Program-made: the position numbers and the translations under genes
Shown here: piece after piece, positions 14,212 through 16,743 of the stretch
Position numbering within the stretch: the stretch's first letter is position 1
How the letters are laid out: each line of letters begins with the position of its first letter
The notes under the pieces: model-generated
What the model was told of the DNA's origin: nothing
Database searches by the model: none
What the model saw: the letters and a program-made list of their open reading frames with translations, nothing else
Origin: JBOGED01 sp050743625
Lineage (GTDB): Bacteria; Actinomycetota; Nitriliruptoria; Euzebyales; Egibacteraceae
Assembly: GCA_050743625.1 (NCBI GenBank)
Contig: JBOGED010000520.1
Span: 1 to 16,743 of the forward strand
DNA length: 16,743 nucleotides
Direction of reading: 5' to 3'

Positions 14212-14226
14212 CAATGGCGCTGTCAA
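14198..14226 (-). promoter_or_regulatory. Promoter of the ArsR-SRPBCC(-CMD) unit
   Basis: On the minus strand a perfect -35 TTGACA (14226-14221), a 17-bp spacer and TAACTT (14203-14198) form the best sigma70-type promoter in the window. The -10 box ends 7 bases before GTG 14190, so the transcript probably starts at the start codon. The AT-rich patch stands out from its GC-rich surroundings. Confidence 0.7.
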
Positions 14227-14388
14227 GCCCGACGTGTGGCTCGCGGCGAGAGTGGTCGAGTAGGCGACCAGGTTCAAGGTTCGTGGTCGCGGCCGCACGG
14301 GTTGCGCGTCAGCGGCACAATTAGACAGAACCCGCGTTTCCCACAGGTCAGCAGGTCAGACACTCATCACAACTCGGGTCGCTTCCGT
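14227..14388. other. Spacer between the Rieske gene end and the ArsR promoter
   Basis: About 160 bp without a supported gene, promoter or strong hairpin. Both flanking genes read leftwards, so the end of the Rieske transcript must lie here or run on into the regulator. No stem with a T-run is visible. Confidence 0.4.
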
Positions 14389-16137
14389 TCAGAGGTCGGC
14401 GTCGTCGTGCAGCGTCTCACCGCGATGGAGCCTGCGGGCGACGTCCCAGGTGCGGGCACGGCTGCGGACCGTCGGGAACTGGGCGGCGAGGAAGCGGGCG
14501 GCGGCGATCAGGACGTGGTCGGCCGCAGGGGTACCGGCAAGGTTGCCGCGCTGCCGGACCGCCGCTTCGAGCACCTGGTAGCAGTGGAAGGTCGCGTCCT
14601 CCCGCATCAGCGCGTGGCCGAGTGTGCGCACAACCTCCGTGGCACGGCCGGCCGCGAGCAGATCACAGGTGAGCTGGGCGACCTCGTCGACCGCGCCGTG
14701 CCGATCGAACAGCACCAGAAGATCCGCCGGCTCCCGGCGCTGGCCGCTCGGCCGGGGGACAGGCCGCTTCGGGACGTTGAGGAAGCGCTCGAGGTGCACC
14801 GCGGCGGCGGCATCGAGCAGACCGCGCAGCAACGCGGTGGTTGGCGCGCGTCGCAGCATCTGGTCGACCGCGTTCGCGTAGGTGAACACGTGATGAACCG
14901 TGTCCCAGTCACCCTGCTCGTTCGTGGTAGGGAAGTGCACGAGCCGTAGCGCGGCCGCGTATGCCACCGCGGCGGACAGCTCGACAACCGGCACACCATC
15001 ACGGATCAAGCGCCCGAGTTCGGCGAGCAGCTCCGCCGGTTCGCCGTCGAGGACCAGCCCGGCGAGCCTGGCGTGACCGTCCCAGCCCTCCGCCGAGCCC
15101 GGCGGCGCCTCTACGCCCTCGGCGGCCTCCGCGACGAGCACGGCGAGGTCGACAGGATGGCGCCACGCGGAGGTCTCCTCCATACGCCGGCCCCCGGTGA
15201 TCACGGGGATCAACGCCGGCAGCACCTCGTCGGCGTGCGCCCAGCCGATGTGGTCCAGCAGCTCGAACGCCTTGTTCGCGAAGTCCAGGGCGTGGCCCAC
15301 GTCGAGGAAGCGGTGGTCCGTGCAGGCCGCGGCGAGCAGCGCGACCAGCTCGTAGGGCGGCAGCCCGGCCGTCGTCGCCGACCGTAGGGTCCGCTCGGCG
15401 GCCCCGTCCGCGCGCACCTCGCAGAACCGGCGGAACCAGCCGGTGAGCTGCTCCGGGTCACGGACGTCGGTATCGAGGGCGGCGAGATCGAAGCTCGGAG
15501 GCTGGCCGGCGGTCGACCGGGCCGCCCGGGACAGGCCATGGAACAGCGCCGCGCCGCGGTCTTCAGGCGCGAGGTGCGGTCGCAGGTTGGCAAGGGCCAC
15601 CAGGATCGACAACCCGTCGCTCCAACCCGAGGAGCGGTTGCGGATGCCGAACCGCGCGCCGCGCGCGATCACCTCCTCGGCGGCAACCTCACCGTCCAGG
15701 CCCAGCACCGCCTTCGCGAGCACGAGGTCGAGACCGTGCTCGAGGCCTTCGTCGAGCTTGCGGAGATGATGAGCCCGCTCGTCGCGCGGCACGGGCGCAA
15801 CCCCGACCCACACGACGCCGTCCTCGACCGCCGCCGGGTAGGCACGCGCGTCGTCGGCGAACGCGTCGAACGTGCATCCTCCGGCGAGGTCGAACTTCGC
15901 GTGATGCCAGTGGCAGGTCACGACACCGTCGCGAACGGTCCCGCGGTGCAGCGGGAACCCCAGGTGCGGGCAGCGGTTGTCCATCGCGTAGGGGCGGCCG
16001 GCGTGCCAGAACACCACGACCGTCGCCTGGCCGGCGGGCACGACCCGCAGACCGTCGGCTTCCAGTTCGGCGACGGTTCCCACGCGTACGCGCTCGCCCG
16101 TGGCCAGATCGGGTTGTCTGCTGGTCATGCACGACAC
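14389..16137 (-). CDS. Rieske [2Fe-2S] protein fused to a long helical histidine-containing region
   Basis: This 582-residue protein (579 if started at ATG 16128) begins with a complete Rieske domain at about 15-115. The cluster ligands are Cys56-x-His58 in NRCPHLGFPLHRG and Cys75-x2-His78 in TCHWHHAKFDLAGG, of the dioxygenase/ferredoxin type. Residues 120-582 are almost entirely helical, soluble and without recognised catalytic-domain signatures. They hold recurring histidine patches: ALFHGLSRAA (197-206), DVGHALDFANKAFELLDHIGWAHADE (279-304), RLVHFPTTNEQGDWDTVHHVFTYANAVDQ (398-426) and ATFHCYQVLEAA (515-526). These might bind iron or heme-like cofactor, making this a self-sufficient oxygenase, but that is inference. 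The GTG 16137 frame start has no clear ribosome binding site; ATG 16128 has TACCGT 7 bases upstream. It stands alone on its strand next to the tRNA-tuf cluster. Confidence 0.82.
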   Translation of the reverse strand: MSCMTSRQPDLATGERVRVGTVAELEADGLRVVPAGQATVVVFWHAGRPYAMDNRCPHLGFPLHRGTVRDGVVTCHWHHAKFDLAGGCTFDAFADDARAYPAAVEDGVVWVGVAPVPRDERAHHLRKLDEGLEHGLDLVLAKAVLGLDGEVAAEEVIARGARFGIRNRSSGWSDGLSILVALANLRPHLAPEDRGAALFHGLSRAARSTAGQPPSFDLAALDTDVRDPEQLTGWFRRFCEVRADGAAERTLRSATTAGLPPYELVALLAAACTDHRFLDVGHALDFANKAFELLDHIGWAHADEVLPALIPVITGGRRMEETSAWRHPVDLAVLVAEAAEGVEAPPGSAEGWDGHARLAGLVLDGEPAELLAELGRLIRDGVPVVELSAAVAYAAALRLVHFPTTNEQGDWDTVHHVFTYANAVDQMLRRAPTTALLRGLLDAAAAVHLERFLNVPKRPVPRPSGQRREPADLLVLFDRHGAVDEVAQLTCDLLAAGRATEVVRTLGHALMREDATFHCYQVLEAAVRQRGNLAGTPAADHVLIAAARFLAAQFPTVRSRARTWDVARRLHRGETLHDDADL

Positions 16138-16340
16138 GGTACGCTCTTGTTACCTATCACGGCCCCGGGCTTAGGTCCTAGCCGGGCTTGAGACCTTCGC
16201 CGGACCCGTAAACCGCCCCCAAGTCGAAGTTGGGGAACGAGATGCTACGATGTTGGCCGTGTTCGCGCCGTCCCCGGCAAGAGGTCGGGCGAGCGTGATA
16301 AACTGCTCGGACCTCAGTAGAGTAGACGGACTACACCTCG
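16138..16340. other. Divergent spacer between the Rieske gene and the tRNA-tuf cluster
   Basis: About 200 bp with no gene. It must hold the promoter of the Rieske gene on the minus strand, for which nothing better than TACCGT overlapping its start is visible, and the rightward promoter of the tRNA genes. Confidence 0.4.
16295..16304 (+). promoter_or_regulatory. Possible extended -10 promoter of the tRNA-Thr/tRNA-Met/tuf cluster
   Basis: GTGATAAACT contains TAAACT at 16299-16304 preceded by TG one base away, an extended -10 arrangement that tolerates a missing -35. No good -35 is seen 17 bp upstream. It lies 36 bases before tRNA-Thr. A second box, TACGAT near 16250, is an alternative, also without a good -35. 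Confidence 0.4.
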
Positions 16341-16413
16341 GCCCCCCTAGCTCAGTCGGCAGAGCGTCTCCATGGTAAGGAGAAGGTCAACGGTTCGATT
16401 CCGTTGGGGGGCT
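16341..16413 (+). tRNA. tRNA-Thr (anticodon GGT)
   Basis: The 73-base cloverleaf has acceptor arms GCCCCCC and GGGGGGC, D arm with AGCTCAGTCGGCAGAGC, an anticodon stem TCTCC/GGAGA around loop ATGGTAA with anticodon GGT, and T arm AACGGTTCGATTCCGTT. The discriminator is T. CCA is not encoded. It reads the ACC and ACU codons. Confidence 0.95.
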
Positions 16414-16416
16414 CTG

Positions 16417-16434
16417 CGGAGGCGGTAGCCTCCG
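16417..16434 (+). other. Hairpin between tRNA-Thr and tRNA-Met
   Basis: CGGAGGC-GGTA-GCCTCCG is a perfect 7-bp stem with a four-base loop, starting 4 bases after tRNA-Thr. There is no T-run, so a processing signal for separating the two tRNAs is more likely than a terminator. Confidence 0.5.
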
Positions 16435-16448
16435 TAGCCAAGAGTCTT

Positions 16449-16521
16449 GGCGGCGTAGCTCAGTGGTTAGAGCACTCGGCTCATAATCGAGTTGTCGGTG
16501 GTTCGATCCCACCCGCCGCTA
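16449..16521 (+). tRNA. tRNA-Met, elongator type (anticodon CAT)
   Basis: The 73-base cloverleaf has acceptor arms GGCGGCG and CGCCGCT, D arm AGCTCAGTGGTTAGAGC, anticodon loop CTCATAA with anticodon CAT, and T arm GGTGG-TTCGATC-CCACC. The discriminator is A and CCA is not encoded. The anticodon stem lacks the three G:C pairs of initiator tRNA, and the body resembles elongator tRNA-Met. A lysidine-modified tRNA-Ile(CAT) cannot be fully excluded. The end pair of the acceptor is G1:U72, which is unusual. Confidence 0.88.
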
Positions 16522-16524
16522 CGG

Positions 16525-16575
16525 GCCCGCGAGAAGCGCGGGCACCGGATGAGGTCGAGGCCATCCTCGGCCTTT
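16525..16575 (+). promoter_or_regulatory. Two consecutive hairpins in the tuf leader
   Basis: GCCCGCG-AGAAG-CGCGGGC (16525-16543) is a perfect 7-bp stem right after tRNA-Met. GGTCGAGG-CCAT-CCTCGGCC (16553-16572) is an 8-bp stem with one G:U pair, followed by TTT. The second looks like a weak terminator or attenuator 40 bases before the tuf ribosome binding region. Either may separate tRNA from tuf messages by processing or partial termination. Confidence 0.5.
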
Positions 16576-16616
16576 GATGCGTATTGCGCCAGTGATTGAG
16601 AGGAAGTGGTCGTCAG

Positions 16617-16743
16617 ATGGGCAAGGCGAAGTTCGAGCGGACGAAGCCGCATTTGAACATCGGGACGATCGGTCATATCGATCATGGTAAGACGACGTTG
16701 ACCGCTGCGATTACGAATGTGTTGCATAAGCGTAATCCGAATG
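16617..16743 (+). CDS. tuf: Elongation factor Tu, N-terminal part, 3' partial
   Basis: The window contains the first 42 residues, MGKAKFERTKPHLNIGTIGH and onward, with the GTP-binding P-loop GHIDHGKT at 19-26. EF-Tu delivers aminoacyl-tRNA to the ribosome. GAGAGGAAG at 16598-16606 is the ribosome binding site for ATG 16617. The gene lies directly behind tRNA-Thr and tRNA-Met, an arrangement known from tuf operons such as E. coli tufB. Codon choice differs from the rest of the window: CAT for His, AAT, GGT, CGT and TTG for Leu are frequent. Confidence 0.97.
   Translation, partial: MGKAKFERTKPHLNIGTIGHIDHGKTTLTAAITNVLHKRNPN

Noticed and set aside
16417..16434. Third copy of the 92-bp element family
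   Set aside because: The hairpin shares CGGAGG/CCTCCG but lacks the TATAC centre, the flanking triplets and a partner palindrome 62 bp away.
16438..16450. Palindrome CCAAGA-G-TCTTGG before tRNA-Met
   Set aside because: It overlaps the tRNA 5' end and is short; the chance of such a dyad in 16 kb is high and no role can be argued.
16467..16727. 86-residue minus-strand frame over tRNA-Met and tuf
   Set aside because: It is antisense to a tRNA and to the certain start of tuf, with no family resemblance.

Overview
This window is high-GC and densely coded, and reads as bacterial chromosome. It most likely comes from an actinomycetote. The GC-rich third codon positions, the nuoJKLMN run, the bacterial-type long-arm tRNA-Tyr, the apparently leaderless starts and the paired YdbS/YdbT-like genes fit that phylum. 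A deep lineage such as Thermoleophilia is possible but is only a guess. No phage, insertion sequence or CRISPR array is visible.

Positions 1-6306 (+) hold the distal half of a respiratory complex I operon: the tail of the gene before nuoJ (probably nuoI), then nuoJ, nuoK, nuoL, nuoM and nuoN. The genes are packed with gaps of 0-15 bp after nuoJ. All key charged residues of the proton-pumping subunits are present. htpX, a membrane zinc protease, follows at 6411-7277 (+).

Positions 7404-9936 (-) run leftwards: a ydbS-like and a ydbT-like membrane PH-domain pair that overlap, then tRNA-Tyr, then yajQ. htpX and yajQ converge. Between them, and again between the first partial gene and nuoJ, lies the same 92-bp element. 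It is made of two palindromes with centres exactly 62 bp apart. The upstream copy supplies the ribosome binding site of nuoJ.

Positions 9962-12286 (+) encode a lone molybdopterin-binding large subunit of the xanthine dehydrogenase/CoxL superfamily. It has the form-II-type YRGAGR loop and no partner subunits nearby. It is divergent from ydbS across only 25 bp, where two overlapping -10 boxes suggest a leaderless pair.

Positions 12355-14190 (-) look like a small regulated unit: an ArsR-type repressor, an SRPBCC/AHSA1 protein coupled to it by an ATGA overlap, and a carboxymuconolactone-decarboxylase/AhpD-like protein. The ArsR promoter is unusually clear (TTGACA, 17 bp, TAACTT) and carries a palindrome that is a candidate autoregulatory operator.

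Positions 14389-16137 (-) encode a 579-582-residue Rieske protein fused to a long histidine-bearing helical region of unknown function, the least explained protein here. The window closes with tRNA-Thr, tRNA-Met and the start of tuf (EF-Tu), with strong hairpins in the spacers, probably the head of a tuf/translation operon.
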